From Thalassospira sp. MCCC 1A01148 (GTDB lineage: Bacteria; Pseudomonadota; Alphaproteobacteria; Rhodospirillales; Thalassospiraceae): DNA of 64,000 bases. The stretch spans positions 1 through 64,000 of the forward strand of contig NZ_LPVZ01000004.1 of NCBI RefSeq assembly GCF_001613795.1, written 5' to 3'. Below, in pieces: positions 44,898 through 54,160 of the stretch (within the stretch, counting starts at the first letter, position 1; each line of letters opens with the position of its first letter). A program made the position numbers and the translations under genes. The notes under the pieces are model-generated. The model did not search any database, was not told the DNA's origin, and saw only the letters and a list, made by a program, of their open reading frames with translations.

Positions 44898-45527
44898 ATG
44901 GTGCAAAGCCTTGATTATCTCAAAGAAACAGCCTCCCAGACGGCGGGCCCATACGTGCATATCGGGCTTATTCCCAAGCAGGCCGGATTTGACATCTTTG
45001 AAACCAACTTCACCAACATTCTGGCCGATGAAAACACCTGCGGGGAGAGGATCATTATCGAAGGCAGGGTGATTGATGGCACGGGAACGCCACTTCGTGA
45101 TGCGCTGCTTGAAATATGGCAGGCCAATGCGGACGGGCGCTATAACCACGAACTTGATCGTCAGAAATCAGGCAAGGTCGATGAGGGTTTCCGCGGTTGG
45201 GGCCGGACGGGAACGGATTTCGATACGGCGCTTTATCGCTTTGAAACCATCAAGCCAGGTCGGGTTTCGGGCCGCAATGGTATGGATATGGCGCCACACA
45301 TCAACTTCTGGATCGTCGCTCGCGGGATCAATATCGGGCTGAATACCCGGATGTATTTTTCCGACGAACAAGATGCAAACGCCATAGATCCGGTTCTGAA
45401 TCTGATCGAACAGCAACCCCGTCGAAAAACGCTGATCGCCAATCGTGATGATACCGGACCGATACCGGTTTACCGGTTTGACATTGTGTTGCAGGGCGAT
45501 GGCGAAACCGTGTTTTTCGACATTTAG
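44898..45527 (+). CDS. pcaG: Protocatechuate 3,4-dioxygenase alpha subunit
   Basis: A 209-residue subunit homologous to PcaH but lacking iron ligands (IHI region replaced by MAPHINFWIVARGINIGLNT). Its N-terminus (QTAGPYVHIGLIPKQAG) is the typical alpha-subunit start and contributes to the active-site cavity. Co-transcribed with pcaH and followed by a terminator. Confidence 0.96.
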   Translation: MVQSLDYLKETASQTAGPYVHIGLIPKQAGFDIFETNFTNILADENTCGERIIIEGRVIDGTGTPLRDALLEIWQANADGRYNHELDRQKSGKVDEGFRGWGRTGTDFDTALYRFETIKPGRVSGRNGMDMAPHINFWIVARGINIGLNTRMYFSDEQDANAIDPVLNLIEQQPRRKTLIANRDDTGPIPVYRFDIVLQGDGETVFFDI

Positions 45528-45552
45528 CCACACGCAAAACTGTACTGGGAAT

Positions 45553-45585
45553 GCGGCAGCTGCCTTTGCGGTTGCCGCGTTTTTT
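45553..45585 (+). terminator. Terminator of pcaHG
   Basis: GCGGCAGC (45553-45560) pairs with GTTGCCGC (45571-45578) with one G-T pair and a 10-nt loop, followed by GTTTTTTG. Confidence 0.8.
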
Positions 45586-45719
45586 GTTGGATCAACTACT
45601 TAAAAAGACGTGTCTTGATTCTTATATTCACGATCATAAAGGCGGTGTGGTAAAACAACCGCTGCTGAGGGTTTCAAAAACAAAAAAAGACCCCAGTATT
45701 GAGAGTGAGAGGATCAGCC

Positions 45720-47390
45720 TTGAACAAGTTGTTACAGGTCGGAATCCGCGTGCAAGTAGCGCTGGCCACAGCGCTTCTGCTGGTCGGGCTGACTGTGCTG
45801 ATGAGCTTTGTCGTCGGAAAGCGATCCGGTGCTGATCTGCAAAAGCAGATTGGGTTGGGGGTTTCTGATATTGCCCGTCAGATGGCTGATGAGCTTGACC
45901 GTATCATGTGGACCCACCGTGGCGAGGTGTCGGTTCTAAGCACGCTCTCTGTTCTGCGGGAACTCAAAGATACCGAACAGATTTCCAGTATCGTCAATCG
46001 CCTTAGCCGCGAAATCCCGATCTTTACCTGGATCGGTGTGCTTGATCGTGAAGGCACGATCGTTGCTTCGACGAATGACTTGTTGCTCGGCGCCAATATT
46101 GCGCAGCGCCCGGTTTTTCAGTTTGGCAAGAACGGACAGTTCATCGGTGATGTTCACGATGCGAAATTGCTGGCTGAAAAGTTCCCGCGCTACAAAGGGG
46201 AACCGATCCAGTTTGTCGATATCGCTGTTCCGCTATTTAACAACAACGATCAGTTCACGGGTGTGCTTGCCACTCATCTGAGTTGGGAATGGGCCGATAA
46301 TGTCCGCAGAACCCTTTTTGCCGGGCAGGGGATCCATCACGATGTCGATATATTCGTCATATCAGCCGATGGCACAGTCCTTTTGGGGGCTGATGGAACG
46401 CTGGTCGGATCATCGCTTGAACTTGATGCACTTCAGCAGGCGCAGCGCAACAATATTGGATGGAAGATCAGTACCTGGCCGGATGGTGAAGAGTATCTGA
46501 CGGGTTATGCCCCGGCCGACGGTCACCTGGATTATGCTGGCCTGAACTGGTCAATTCTGGTGCGCCAGCCTGTCGAAGAAGCGCTGGACCCGGTGTATGA
46601 CCTGCGCCGTGACATTATGGCATGGGGGTTGGCGTTAAGTATCATATCCAGCATGATTGCATGGTGGGGGGCTGGTTTCTTTGTCGGGCCGATCGGCAGG
46701 ATGGCGCATTCGATTGAGGCCATGAAACGTGGTGAGATCGAACGCCTTCCCGATATTGACGGCGCAAGAGAAATCAAGATCCTGTCAAACAGTCTGAACG
46801 CGTTGCTTGCCAAGCTGACGGAAAAGGACGCAGCCCTCGGCCAGATGGAACACATTGCCCATCACGATAACCTGACCGGACTTGGCAACCGTTTGGCGCT
46901 TGATGTCTATTTCGAACATGCACTTGCCCATGCCGACCGCCACAAGACCCAACTTGCGGTCATGATGCTTGATCTTGATGACTTTAAACCGATCAATGAC
47001 GAGTTTGGTCACGCGGCCGGGGATGATGTCCTGTGTGAGGTCGCAAAACGGTTGCGTCGCTGTGTGCGCGGTGGTGATCTGGTCGTGCGTCTGGGCGGTG
47101 ACGAGATGGTGGTGGTGTGTCATGTCGGAAACAATGGCGAGAGCGAAGCCGCAATGCTGGCCGAGCGGATTTTGAATGACATCCAGATGCCCTTCATTAC
47201 TGGCGGCAATCGCGTTTCCATTCATATGAGCATCGGCATTGCCCTTTGTCCGGTGCATGGCAAAACCATCGAAGTCCTTCTCGATAAGGCTGATGACGCC
47301 CTTTATGCTGCAAAGGCACGCGGCAAGAACTGTTATGTGCTTGTCTCTGATGATGATGTGCAGCCCGGCGGCAGGTCGTCACTGGCATGA
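45720..47390 (+). CDS. Membrane-bound diguanylate cyclase with dCache sensor and GGDEM active site
   Basis: A 556-residue sensor. A first helix (about 8-30), a periplasmic dCache-like domain (about 40-285), a second helix (about 295-320), a short HAMP-like linker and a GGDEF domain (about 390-545). The catalytic motif reads GGDEM (RLGGDEMVVV, near residue 458) instead of GGDEF/GGEEF; an inhibitory RxxD (RGGD) stands five residues before it. The M substitution is at the last, less critical position, so activity is possible. TTG at 45720 is chosen as start because AGAGGA lies 7 nt upstream; in-frame TTG 45699 and GTG 45705 lie before that site. It stands alone, 48 nt before map. Confidence 0.88.
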   Translation: MNKLLQVGIRVQVALATALLLVGLTVLMSFVVGKRSGADLQKQIGLGVSDIARQMADELDRIMWTHRGEVSVLSTLSVLRELKDTEQISSIVNRLSREIPIFTWIGVLDREGTIVASTNDLLLGANIAQRPVFQFGKNGQFIGDVHDAKLLAEKFPRYKGEPIQFVDIAVPLFNNNDQFTGVLATHLSWEWADNVRRTLFAGQGIHHDVDIFVISADGTVLLGADGTLVGSSLELDALQQAQRNNIGWKISTWPDGEEYLTGYAPADGHLDYAGLNWSILVRQPVEEALDPVYDLRRDIMAWGLALSIISSMIAWWGAGFFVGPIGRMAHSIEAMKRGEIERLPDIDGAREIKILSNSLNALLAKLTEKDAALGQMEHIAHHDNLTGLGNRLALDVYFEHALAHADRHKTQLAVMMLDLDDFKPINDEFGHAAGDDVLCEVAKRLRRCVRGGDLVVRLGGDEMVVVCHVGNNGESEAAMLAERILNDIQMPFITGGNRVSIHMSIGIALCPVHGKTIEVLLDKADDALYAAKARGKNCYVLVSDDDVQPGGRSSLA

Positions 47391-47438
47391 GGCGCGGGTT
47401 TTCTTGACTTTGGTCCGGTCCATCGCAATAAGCATTTC

Positions 47439-48188
47439 ATGACAGTTTCATCAGAAAAAGAACTCGAACATCTGCGCAAGATCGGACGCATTTGCGCCCG
47501 TGCACGCGATGTGATGGGGGCAGCTGCCGTTCCCGGGATCACCACGGCCGAGCTTGATCAGATCGGCCGTAAGATTCTTGAAGATGCAGGCGCAGTTTCA
47601 GCCCCGGAAAGCGAATATAAATTCCCCGGTGCGACCTGTATCAGTGTCAATGAAGCCGTAGCTCACGGCATTCCCGGCGATCAGGTTCTGGCCGATGGAG
47701 ACTTGGTCAATATCGACGTGTCTGCGTCACTTGACGGGTATTTTTCTGACACCGGTGCCAGCTTTATTTGCGGCACAGCAAGACCCGAAATCGCCAAACT
47801 GTGCGAAGATGGCAAGAAAGCCATGTGGGCAGGTATCAAGGTCGTGCGCGACAAGGCCCCGATCCGCGAGATTGGCCTTAAAATCGAAACGTTCGCCCGC
47901 AAGGGTGGTTATACCCTGATCCGCAACCTTGCCAGCCACGGTATTGGCAAGTCGCTGCATGAACATCCCCATACCATCCCGACCTGGGATGACCCCAAGG
48001 AACGCCGGGCGCTCAAGAAAGGGCAGGTCATCACCATCGAACCGTTCCTGTCGCGCGGGGCGAAATGGGCGCTTGATAGCGAGGATGGCTGGACACTGTA
48101 TGCCGATACCGGTGATGCGACGGTGCAATACGAACACACCCTTGTTGTGACCGACAAGGGTTATGAGATCATGACGCTGGGCAGTTAA
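47439..48188 (+). CDS. map: Type I methionine aminopeptidase
   Basis: A 249-residue MetAP. The five metal ligands are Asp93, Asp104, His167, Glu201 and Glu232, and the substrate-binding His76 (AVAHGIPG) is conserved, with spacing matching the E. coli enzyme. It removes the initiator Met from nascent proteins. The IEPFLSRGAK segment differs from the usual IEPM, as in secondary MetAPs, so a second copy elsewhere is possible. No ribosomal-protein neighbours are seen. Confidence 0.94.
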   Translation: MTVSSEKELEHLRKIGRICARARDVMGAAAVPGITTAELDQIGRKILEDAGAVSAPESEYKFPGATCISVNEAVAHGIPGDQVLADGDLVNIDVSASLDGYFSDTGASFICGTARPEIAKLCEDGKKAMWAGIKVVRDKAPIREIGLKIETFARKGGYTLIRNLASHGIGKSLHEHPHTIPTWDDPKERRALKKGQVITIEPFLSRGAKWALDSEDGWTLYADTGDATVQYEHTLVVTDKGYEIMTLGS

Positions 48189-48215
48189 TGATCTCGTTCT
48201 TGGCAGGGGGGGCTG

Positions 48216-48749
48216 ATGCGGAAAGGAAAAATTCTGACAGCCGAGAATTGGAACGCAATGGATGAGCGTTCTTCTTTTATAGAGTTTCAGAATCGGTTTG
48301 ACGGAAGCCAATACTGCCTAACAGGTTCAGGCTGGGCAGAGCGGTTGCTCAGATACCCACTCAAGGCTAGTGTCCCTGACGAGATCGTAGAGCTTCAAGA
48401 AGTAGCAATTGCGGTTATGTGTTATGGATTTAACTTCTATCCTCTCTACACGCTAGGTCAGGAACAGATTACTAGAGTGCTGGAAGCTGCCATTTCTCAT
48501 GCTTATCGTGCCCTTAAAGGTCCGAGTAAAAAGACTAGATATGTCGACAGGCTTGATTGGGTAGCTGCGAAGTTGAAGTTTTCAGATGATCGTTTAAAGC
48601 AGTGGCATGCTAGCCGTGCTATTCGCAACTCAGCATCTCATGCAACAAAGCAAAGCCTGTTTGGTTCGAGTGACGCTCTTAATTTTGTCCGAATCTCAAG
48701 TATATTAATCAATGAGTTGTTCGAGCAAATCGATAGTCTCCCAGACTGA
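48216..48749 (+). CDS. Orphan HEPN-like protein
   Basis: A 177-residue, mostly helical protein with no family I can name. Residues 55-145 predict long helices, and R137-N-S-A-S-H142 (AIRNSASHAT) fits the RX4-6H active-site motif of HEPN domains, which are often metal-independent RNases in toxin and defence systems. The YPLYTLGQEQITRVLEAAIS segment before it also fits HEPN proteins. GC is visibly lower and codons (ATA, AGA, TTA) differ from neighbours, suggesting recent acquisition. No antitoxin or MNT partner is adjacent. A GGGGG stretch precedes the ATG. HEPN assignment is by motif only. Confidence 0.6.
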   Translation: MRKGKILTAENWNAMDERSSFIEFQNRFDGSQYCLTGSGWAERLLRYPLKASVPDEIVELQEVAIAVMCYGFNFYPLYTLGQEQITRVLEAAISHAYRALKGPSKKTRYVDRLDWVAAKLKFSDDRLKQWHASRAIRNSASHATKQSLFGSSDALNFVRISSILINELFEQIDSLPD

Positions 48750-48760
48750 GAATGCTGCAT

Positions 48761-48778
48761 TTTATGCTGCAGCATAAA
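48761..48778. repeat. 18-bp perfect palindrome after the HEPN-like gene
   Basis: TTTATGCTGCAGCATAAA reads the same on both strands; ATGCTGCA also occurs once just upstream (48752-48759). It lies 12 bp after the HEPN-like stop and may be a protein-binding site or the remnant of an insertion junction. Confidence 0.5.
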
Positions 48779-48787
48779 GTGCAACAT

Positions 48788-48820
48788 AAAAGCCGCCCGA
48801 ACATGTCGGGCGGCTTTTGT
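48788..48820. terminator. Bidirectional terminator before glcB end
   Basis: Perfect 13-bp stem AAAAGCCGCCCGA (48788-48800) with TCGGGCGGCTTTT (48806-48818), 5-nt loop. Serves the convergent HEPN-like and glcB genes. Confidence 0.93.
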
Positions 48821-48851
48821 TTTAGCTTGGCTCAGGTGCGTGATATCGCGA

Positions 48852-51044
48852 TCACGAACCGTATTTTGCCTTGGCTTCGCGGCGGCGCGCATGCAGAACA
48901 GGTTCGGTGTAACCGTTCGGCTGTTCGCGGCCCTTGAAGACCAGATCACAGGCCGCGGCAAATGCGACGCTGTCATCAAAGTCCGGGGCCATGTTGCGAT
49001 AGGTCGGGTCATCGGCATTCTGTTTGTCGACGACGGCGGCCATGCGCTTCATGGTTTCCATTACCTGCTCTTCGGTGCACAGGCCATGATGGAGCCAGTT
49101 GGCGATATGCTGGCTTGAAATACGCAGCGTTGCGCGGTCTTCCATCAGGCCGACATCATTGATGTCAGGCACCTTGGAACAGCCAATGCCGCTGTCAATC
49201 CAGCGCACGACATAGCCCAGAATGCCCTGGGCATTGTTATCAAGCTCTTCCTGGATTTCGCTTGGCATCGGTTTGATGTCGCCCAGACGCGGGATCGACA
49301 GGATGTCGTCAAGGCTTGCACGTTCGCGTTTGCCAATTTCGTCCTGAACGGCGCGGACATCAACCTGATGATAGTGGATGGCATGCAGGGTTGCCGCGGT
49401 TGGCGATGGGACCCAGGCACATTTTGCACCGGCCTTGGGATGGCTGATCTTGGCTTCCATCATTTCGGCCATGCGATCCGGTTTGGCCCACATGCCCTTA
49501 CCGATTTGGGCAACGCCCTTCATGCCGCATTCAAGACCGATATCGACGTTCCAGTTTTCATAGGCCGCGATCCAGTACTGGTCTTTCATCGCTTCCTTGC
49601 GGACCATCGGGCCTGCTTCCATGCTGGTATGGATTTCGTCACCAGTACGATCAAGGAAGCCGGTATTGATGAAGACCACGCGATCTTTTGCCGCGCGGAT
49701 GCATTCCTTGAGGTTCACCGTTGTGCGGCGTTCCTCGTCCATAATGCCGACCTTAATGGTGTGCTCGGGCAGATCAATCGCCTGTTCGACAAAGCCAAAC
49801 AGATCGTTGGTCAGCTCGACCTCTTCGGGGCCATGCATCTTTGGTTTTACGATATAGATGCTGCCATGGCGCGAATTCGAAAGTTCGTTATTGCCGATCA
49901 CGTCGTGCTTGGCGATCAGACTGGTGACCATGGCATCAAGGAAACCTTCCGGGACTTCGTTGCCGTTGGCATCAAGAACCGCATCAGTCGTCATCAGATG
50001 ACCGACATTGCGGATCAACATCAGACTGCGGCCGGGCAGGACGACTTCATGTCCATCGACACCATGATAGGTGCGGTCCGGGTTGAGACGACGTGTGATC
50101 GTCTTGCCGCCCTTTTCGAACTTTTCTTCAAGCGTGCCTTTCATCAGGCCAAGCCAGTTGCGATAGGCAAGAGTCTTGTCCTCTGCATCGACGGCGGCGA
50201 TTGAATCTTCGCAATCCTGAATAGTGCTGACAGCCGATTCCATGATCACGTCGCACACGCCTGCGGCATGTTCCTTGCCGATCGGGTGGGTCGGATCAAT
50301 ATGGATTTCGATATGCAGGCTATGACGGCGCAGCAGAATATCGGTAAGAACACCGCCCTTTTCGTTGTAGCCGATGAACTGCGACGGCAATTCAAGTGCC
50401 GTTTCGCTGCCATCTGCCAGGGTCACAACCAGCGTCCACCAGCCAGACCCGTCTTCGCGAACTTCGTATTTGGTGGCATCGGCATGTTTGCCGCTCGCAA
50501 GCGGGGCGGCTTCATCAAGGAATTCGGCTGCATAGGCAACAACCGCAGCACCGCGTTTCGGGTTAAATGCCTTGGTCTTTTCCTTGCCATCTTCTTCGTC
50601 GATGACGTCCGTGCCATACAGCGCATCATAAAGGCTGCCCCAGCGCGCATTGGCAGCGTTAAGGGCATAGCGCGCATTCATGACCGGCACGACAAGCTGC
50701 GGGCCAGCAACCCGGCCGATTTCCGGGTCGACATGGGTGGTCGAGACATAGAGATCATCACCCTCGGGCAGAAGATAGCCGATCTCGGTCAGGAATTCCT
50801 TGTATGCTGCCGGATCGCGCGCCTGATCCTGACGGGAAAGATGCCACTCATCGATTTTGGCCTGCAATTCGTCGCGCTTTGCCAGCAGCGCCTTGTTGCG
50901 GGGTCCAAGTTCGGTGACGAGCTTTTCAAATGATGCCCAGAATTGATCAGAACTGATCCCTGTTCCCGGAATGACTTCATTGGCCACCAGATCGTGCAGA
51001 ACTTTTGCAATCTGAAGACCACCTTCTTGGATGCGTTGGGTCAT
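48852..51044 (-). CDS. glcB: Malate synthase G
   Basis: A 730-residue MSG-type malate synthase, the usual length. It condenses glyoxylate and acetyl-CoA to malate. Typical segments: [60 protein letters not shown] and the end [18 protein letters not shown]. The catalytic Arg and acid residues fall in [20 protein letters not shown] and [20 protein letters not shown]. Isocitrate lyase is not in the window. ATG 51044 is chosen over an in-frame GTG four codons upstream. Acetyl-CoA-rich catabolism (carnitine, acetoacetate) would need this enzyme. Confidence 0.97.
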   Translation of the reverse strand: MTQRIQEGGLQIAKVLHDLVANEVIPGTGISSDQFWASFEKLVTELGPRNKALLAKRDELQAKIDEWHLSRQDQARDPAAYKEFLTEIGYLLPEGDDLYVSTTHVDPEIGRVAGPQLVVPVMNARYALNAANARWGSLYDALYGTDVIDEEDGKEKTKAFNPKRGAAVVAYAAEFLDEAAPLASGKHADATKYEVREDGSGWWTLVVTLADGSETALELPSQFIGYNEKGGVLTDILLRRHSLHIEIHIDPTHPIGKEHAAGVCDVIMESAVSTIQDCEDSIAAVDAEDKTLAYRNWLGLMKGTLEEKFEKGGKTITRRLNPDRTYHGVDGHEVVLPGRSLMLIRNVGHLMTTDAVLDANGNEVPEGFLDAMVTSLIAKHDVIGNNELSNSRHGSIYIVKPKMHGPEEVELTNDLFGFVEQAIDLPEHTIKVGIMDEERRTTVNLKECIRAAKDRVVFINTGFLDRTGDEIHTSMEAGPMVRKEAMKDQYWIAAYENWNVDIGLECGMKGVAQIGKGMWAKPDRMAEMMEAKISHPKAGAKCAWVPSPTAATLHAIHYHQVDVRAVQDEIGKRERASLDDILSIPRLGDIKPMPSEIQEELDNNAQGILGYVVRWIDSGIGCSKVPDINDVGLMEDRATLRISSQHIANWLHHGLCTEEQVMETMKRMAAVVDKQNADDPTYRNMAPDFDDSVAFAAACDLVFKGREQPNGYTEPVLHARRREAKAKYGS

Positions 51045-51247
51045 GTTTTCTCTCACCAGACTTGGAACTGTTGCGGGCTATCAAGGTGCTTTGCCGATTA
51101 TCAAAGCATGCGTGGCAAAACCCACCCGCCTATCGTTGGTTCACAACATATGGGGTGAAACCGGGGTGGGTCCACAGCCTGTTTCAAATTTGTGGGATGT
51201 TTTCCGCATTATGGAAGCTCGCCCGGTGGGTGCCGGGCGGATGCAGT

Positions 51248-52687
51248 TCAGGTTTTCTTTTCGGTATCGGTGCCCGGTTGATCAGTATCACCGTCATCGT
51301 TGTCTGTTGCGGGGACCTGCCCGATATCGTCAGGATGGGCGGTTCCATCCGGCGTTAGCGTGTCTTCAACGTCATGCGGATCAAAAGGGTGTGCCTCTTC
51401 ATCCTGCGCAGTGTCGGTTCCGTCATCATCATCGTCGTCTGTGGTGATGATTTCATCGGTAATTGGGGAAAGCTCGAATGCCATGGGCGTTGTACGCGGA
51501 ACGGCAACGAACTGACCTTGTTCCTCGATCGAGATACGGCGACCAAAGCCTGCGCGATACATCGCAAAGCTGGCAACAGAAACGCCGATAATGGAAAACA
51601 GAACCGGCAATGCCCACGGGCCGAAATACCCGATGGCACTTGATCCCAGAAGCGGGCCACTGGCCGCCGATCCGCCATAAATGATCAAAAGACCGCCGGA
51701 CGCCGGGACAATGTCCTCGGGTTCCAAATAGTCATTCACATAGGCCACAGCCAGGCCATAAACCGGCATGATGAACACACCCGTGATCCCGCCCCAGACA
51801 GACAGGTTGTCACGCACAAGGTCGGGTGCGATCAGCGGGAAAACACCACAAAGTGCCAGTCCGACCAGAACGGCAATCATGACATACTGGCGCGGTACGC
51901 TGTCTGAAAGCTTGCCAATCGGGAACTGCATGATCATGCCGCCCAGAATGACAAAGAACATGAAATAGGCGACGTCATTGGTCGCAAGTCCAAGGTCGGC
52001 CGCAAAGACCGGCCCAACGCCGTAGACTGCGCCGGAAAGCACCCCCGCACCCGATGCAGCAACAAAGCCAAGCGGCGAAATCTTATAAAGACGCCGAAAT
52101 GTCATGCGGTCGCCGCTGACCGCAGAGGGTGGGGGCTGACGGGTAAGGGCAAGTGGTACGAGCGACAGGGACAGCAAGACAGAGGCAACCGTAAACAGCT
52201 CAAAGCTGCTGACCGGTGCGCCATTCAGCAACAGCTGACCAATTGCCAGCCCGCCAAGCGATACAGTCATGTAAATGGCAATGGTGCTGCCGCGCGACGT
52301 GTTATCAGCCTGTGCGTTCAGCCAGCTTTCAACAACCAGATACAGCCCCGACAGGCAAAGCCCCGTCATTGCACGAAACAGCGACCAGGTGATCGGGTCG
52401 ACAAACACCGCATGCAACAGGGTGATGGCCGAGCCGGTTGATGCCAGTGCTGCAAACGTGCGGATATGGCCAACACGGTTCACAAGGCTTGCGCCCCAGA
52501 CAATCCCGGCGACAAACCCGATATAGTAAGATGCCATGATGATACCGGTATAGACCGGTGCAAACCCCTCGGCAGAGGCACGCAGTGCCAGCAAGGATGA
52601 TTGCAGGGATGAACCACTGTTCAGGGCAAAGGCGGCAAACAGTGTTGCAGACAATGCAATGATCAGGGCGACCGGCGAACGCGGCAT
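51248..52687 (-). CDS. MFS transporter with a long acidic cytoplasmic tail
   Basis: A 479-residue protein with about 12 membrane helices in residues 1-380, of the YcaD-like MFS group (SLQSSLLALRASAEGFAPVY, GLCLSGLYLVVESWLNAQAD). Substrate unknown. The last 90 residues are hydrophilic and very rich in Asp, Thr and Glu (a run of six Asp at about 410), predicted disordered and cytoplasmic; such a tail is unusual for the group. ATG 52687 has GAGGA upstream. It is divergent from the TAXI transporter operon. Confidence 0.88.
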   Translation of the reverse strand: MPRSPVALIIALSATLFAAFALNSGSSLQSSLLALRASAEGFAPVYTGIIMASYYIGFVAGIVWGASLVNRVGHIRTFAALASTGSAITLLHAVFVDPITWSLFRAMTGLCLSGLYLVVESWLNAQADNTSRGSTIAIYMTVSLGGLAIGQLLLNGAPVSSFELFTVASVLLSLSLVPLALTRQPPPSAVSGDRMTFRRLYKISPLGFVAASGAGVLSGAVYGVGPVFAADLGLATNDVAYFMFFVILGGMIMQFPIGKLSDSVPRQYVMIAVLVGLALCGVFPLIAPDLVRDNLSVWGGITGVFIMPVYGLAVAYVNDYLEPEDIVPASGGLLIIYGGSAASGPLLGSSAIGYFGPWALPVLFSIIGVSVASFAMYRAGFGRRISIEEQGQFVAVPRTTPMAFELSPITDEIITTDDDDDDGTDTAQDEEAHPFDPHDVEDTLTPDGTAHPDDIGQVPATDNDDGDTDQPGTDTEKKT

Positions 52688-53123
52688 GGCTTCCTCGTTT
52701 AAACGTCGTCAGGGCGGGCACCCTGCGGCAAGGGGGCGAAACCTGTCAATCCTTACAACCTATTGGCAGATAAGGGTAACAGTACAATTTAGTCTTAACT
52801 CGGCGACGGACAAGAAGTTCCTGTCAAATTTGTCCGCTTCCTTTAAGCCAGCTTGACGCACGCGCACAATGCCGGTTTTGCGCAACTGCCATGTGTTAAA
52901 GGACCATAGTTCCGGCCTGAAATCCCTTTTGATTTGTGAAAATCGCACAAGCTGCTTGACCTTGGGGGGATTGATGCTTTCTATGGACCGAAATCAGGCG
53001 CAATTTGCCAAAATCCTTGCGAAACGGGGTTGGTTTTTGCGCTTCGCCACCAGACTTTCGGTTCATCGGCAATAATCGGCATCAAAGCCCGACGATGAAC
53101 CCACCATACAAGGGGAGGAAACC
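52688..53123. other. Divergent promoter region between MFS and TAXI genes
   Basis: About 436 nt with no supported gene, containing both promoters. No strong dyad was recognised; a good ribosome site (AGGGGAGG, 53111-53118) marks the right end. Confidence 0.5.
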
Positions 53124-54086
53124 TTGAAAATGATGCGTACGCTCGGCGTGATTGCCGCCGGTATGATGGCCCTGTCCGTGGCAAATGCCGCGCAGGCCGA
53201 AACCCGCGTTACCCTTAAATCGGCAAAGGCAGCTTCATCCTACTATCAGATGGCCGCCCAGTTCGCCGAAGCAATGAAAACCGGCACGGATGGTGACATC
53301 ATCGTCACGGTCGAGGAAAGCCAGGGTTCGGTTCAGAACGTCATGGAAGCCATGGTGCGTTCGGGCAATTATGTCTTTACCTCCCCGCCCGGCCTTGTTG
53401 GTCTGGCCCAAAAGGGCAAAGGTCCGTTCGAAGGACGTCCGACCGAAAAGTTTGACGAAGTCCGTGCCCTGTTCCCGATTCCGTCCCTGACCATGCATTT
53501 CGTTATGCGTGCTGATTCGGGTGCGACCAGCTTTGCCGACCTTGAAGGCAAAACCGTTTTGCTGGGCAAGGGGTCCTTTGGCGCGCGCGAAGGGGAAAAA
53601 TACCTCAAGCTGTTTGGTCTTGAAGGCAAGGTTGATCTGGCGGACGCCGAACTGTCAAACGCTGTATCTGCCCTTAAGAACGGTCAGATCGATGGCTTTG
53701 TCACTGCGGGTTCCTGGCCCGCCCCGAACGTGATCGAAGCCGCGGCTGGAACCGATGTGAATGTGCTTTCGCTTTCCGATGATCAGCTTGCAGAAACCAA
53801 GCGTGACAAAACGGTGATCCCGGCTGGCACCTATAACGGTCAGGATAGCGACATCACCACGGCTTCGCTGTCGGTCGTGGCATTCTCCACCACGCAGATG
53901 GATGCCGATACAGCCTATGAACTCACCAAAACCTTCTGGCAGCAGAAGGCAAAAATGGGTGAAAGTTCATCCTGGTGGAACGGTGTGACCCCGGAAATGC
54001 TGTCCAACATCAATGGCAAAATGCATCCGGGTGCGCTGCGTTATTATGACGAAGTCGGCTTTGCCGTTCGTGATGATCAGCGCTAG
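53124..54086 (+). CDS. TAXI-family TRAP transporter solute-binding protein
   Basis: A 320-residue periplasmic protein with a Sec signal (about 1-27, cleavage after AQA). The TAXI fold is seen in YYQMAAQFAEAMKTGTDGDI, GSVQNVMEAMVRSGNYVFT and DAELSNAVSALKNGQIDGFV. TAXI proteins bind glutamate, 2-oxoglutarate or other carboxylates; the ligand here is unknown. The annotated start is a TTG at 53124, only 5 nt from the strong AGGGGAGG site; the in-frame ATG at 53130 is the alternative. Confidence 0.9.
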   Translation: MKMMRTLGVIAAGMMALSVANAAQAETRVTLKSAKAASSYYQMAAQFAEAMKTGTDGDIIVTVEESQGSVQNVMEAMVRSGNYVFTSPPGLVGLAQKGKGPFEGRPTEKFDEVRALFPIPSLTMHFVMRADSGATSFADLEGKTVLLGKGSFGAREGEKYLKLFGLEGKVDLADAELSNAVSALKNGQIDGFVTAGSWPAPNVIEAAAGTDVNVLSLSDDQLAETKRDKTVIPAGTYNGQDSDITTASLSVVAFSTTQMDADTAYELTKTFWQQKAKMGESSSWWNGVTPEMLSNINGKMHPGALRYYDEVGFAVRDDQR

Positions 54087-54110
54087 TCGCTGATTGCATC
54101 AAACATTCAG

Positions 54111-54132
54111 GGCCCGGCAGTTTTGCCGGGCC
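54111..54132 (+). terminator. Hairpin between TAXI protein and TRAP permease genes
   Basis: Perfect 9-bp stem GGCCCGGCA (54111-54119) with TGCCGGGCC (54124-54132), 4-nt loop, then ATTTCTTG. Probably a partial terminator or stabiliser that favours binding-protein expression. Confidence 0.65.
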
Positions 54133-54160
54133 ATTTCTTGTCAAGCAAGCCATTTACGAT

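Noticed and set aside
48216-48749. Complete HEPN-MNT toxin-antitoxin pair
   Set aside because: No nucleotidyltransferase-like partner is adjacent; neighbours are map and glcB.
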